Assembly: GCF_019793465.1 (NCBI RefSeq)
Contig: NZ_JAILYJ010000003.1
Span: forward strand, 62,001 to 126,000
Source of the DNA: Rhizobium croatiense
Lineage (GTDB): Bacteria; Pseudomonadota; Alphaproteobacteria; Rhizobiales; Rhizobiaceae
Length of the DNA: 64,000 bases
Direction: 5' to 3'
Shown: piece after piece, positions 63,511-64,000 of the stretch
Layout of the letters: each line of letters begins with the position of its first letter
Position numbering within the stretch: the first letter of the stretch is position 1
Made by a program: the position numbers and the translations under genes
The notes under the pieces: model-generated
What the model was told of the DNA's origin: nothing
The model's input: the letters and a program-made list of their open reading frames with translations, nothing else
Databases searched by the model: none

Positions 63511-64000
63511 ATGACGAGCATCAACACCAATAACGCTGCAATGGCAGCCCTCCAGACTCTCCGTGGCATCAACCAGGGTCTCCAGACAACCCAGGCTCAC
63601 GTTTCGTCCGGCTATCGCGTCGGCCAGGCTTCCGACAATGCTGCCTACTGGTCGATCGCAACGACCATGCGTTCGGACAACAAGGCTCTCTCGGCTGTTT
63701 CCGACGCTCTCGGCCTCGGCGCCGCCAAGGTCGACACCGCTTACTCCGCCATGGACAGCGCCATCGATGTCGTCGGCGACATCAAGGCCAAGCTGGTTGC
63801 CGCCACTGAAAACGGCGTCGACAAGGCCAAGGTCCAGGAAGAAATCAGCCAGCTGCAGCAGCAGCTCCTGAGCGTCGCTCAGTCGGCTTCCTTCTCCGGT
63901 GAAAACTGGGTTGCCGGCGCTGACGGCACCAAGAACGTCGTTGCCTCCTTCGTCCGCGACGGCTCCAACGCCGTTTCGGTCGTGATGACCGACTACGTTC
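63511..64000 (+). CDS. flaB: flagellin FlaB, cut by the window edge
   Basis: The first 163 residues of a second flagellin are present, starting MTSINTNNAAMAALQTL at ATG 63511 with AAGGGG upstream. The N-terminal coiled coil matches FlaA almost throughout. Two tracts (63646-63707 and 63751-63858) are identical in DNA to flaA, including third codon positions. The C-terminal half lies beyond the window. The numbering flaA/flaB follows S. meliloti order. Confidence 0.93.
   Translation, partial: MTSINTNNAAMAALQTLRGINQGLQTTQAHVSSGYRVGQASDNAAYWSIATTMRSDNKALSAVSDALGLGAAKVDTAYSAMDSAIDVVGDIKAKLVAATENGVDKAKVQEEISQLQQQLLSVAQSASFSGENWVAGADGTKNVVASFVRDGSNAVSVVMTDYV

Noticed and set aside
1..64000. CRISPR arrays, tRNA/rRNA genes, insertion sequences, prophage genes
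   Set aside because: No regularly spaced direct repeats, no cloverleaf-like or rRNA segments and no transposase, integrase or phage structural sequences were recognised.

Overview
The window is high-GC, densely coded DNA from an alphaproteobacterium of the Rhizobiaceae, most likely a Rhizobium of the leguminosarum/etli type. The main reason is the second half: one long chemotaxis-flagellum island whose gene order (icpA-cheS-cheY1-cheA-cheW-cheR-cheB-cheY2-cheD-cheT-fliF, visN-visR, flhB/fliG/fliN/fliM/motA on the other strand, flgF-fliI, flgB-flgC-fliE-flgG-flgA-flgI-motE-flgH-fliL-fliP, then flagellin genes) matches what I remember for Sinorhizobium meliloti. Four copies of a rhizobial-type palindromic intergenic repeat, two Ku genes and a periplasmic MotE-like gene agree with this. 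No rRNA, tRNA, CRISPR array, insertion sequence or phage gene was seen.

Layout. 1-9.6 kb: the tail of one gene, a TetR regulator facing a RidA gene across three palindromic operators, then a minus-strand catabolic operon: GntR/FCD regulator, peptide-type ABC importer (binding protein, two permeases, two ATPases) and two enzymes of the dihydrodipicolinate synthase / N-acetylneuraminate lyase superfamily. 9.6-18.4 kb: repeat-rich spacer, a beta-helix protein, two convergent Ku genes with small companions, OsmC, a YdhS-like flavoprotein, an EamA transporter and a glyoxalase-hydrolase fusion. Two of the promoters here match the EcfG/RpoE2 general-stress pattern and face the Ku genes. 18.5-25.6 kb: a signalling cluster of three histidine kinases, four response-regulator genes and a LuxR-type regulator. 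25.8-32.7 kb: SecDF, a Kef/CPA2 antiporter, a small XRE regulator, a GT39-type membrane glycosyltransferase and a possible 37-residue membrane peptide.

33.0-64.0 kb: the motility island. The che operon supplies the receptor, kinase, adaptor and adaptation enzymes plus two CheY proteins (one probably a phosphate sink helped by CheS), and ends in fliF and a strong terminator. VisN and VisR are the LuxR-type pair expected to switch the regulon on. The minus-strand motA-fliM-fliN-fliG-flhB operon gives motor and switch parts. flgF-fliI and the ten-gene flgB-fliP operon give rod, rings, export parts and a MotC chaperone. A GT41 (SPINDLY/OGT-like) glycosyltransferase sits between fliP and the flagellin genes flaA and flaB. 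flaB is cut by the window edge.

No clearly unprecedented system was found. The best leads are the stress-promoter pairing of the two Ku genes, the GT41 enzyme next to the flagellins, a globin-type chemoreceptor lacking the haem histidine, the repeat family that supplies stop codons, and gene-conversion-like identity between flaA and flaB. Many start codons were moved inward from the longest open frame on ribosome-binding-site or family grounds. Three genes in the motility half appear to start with TTG.
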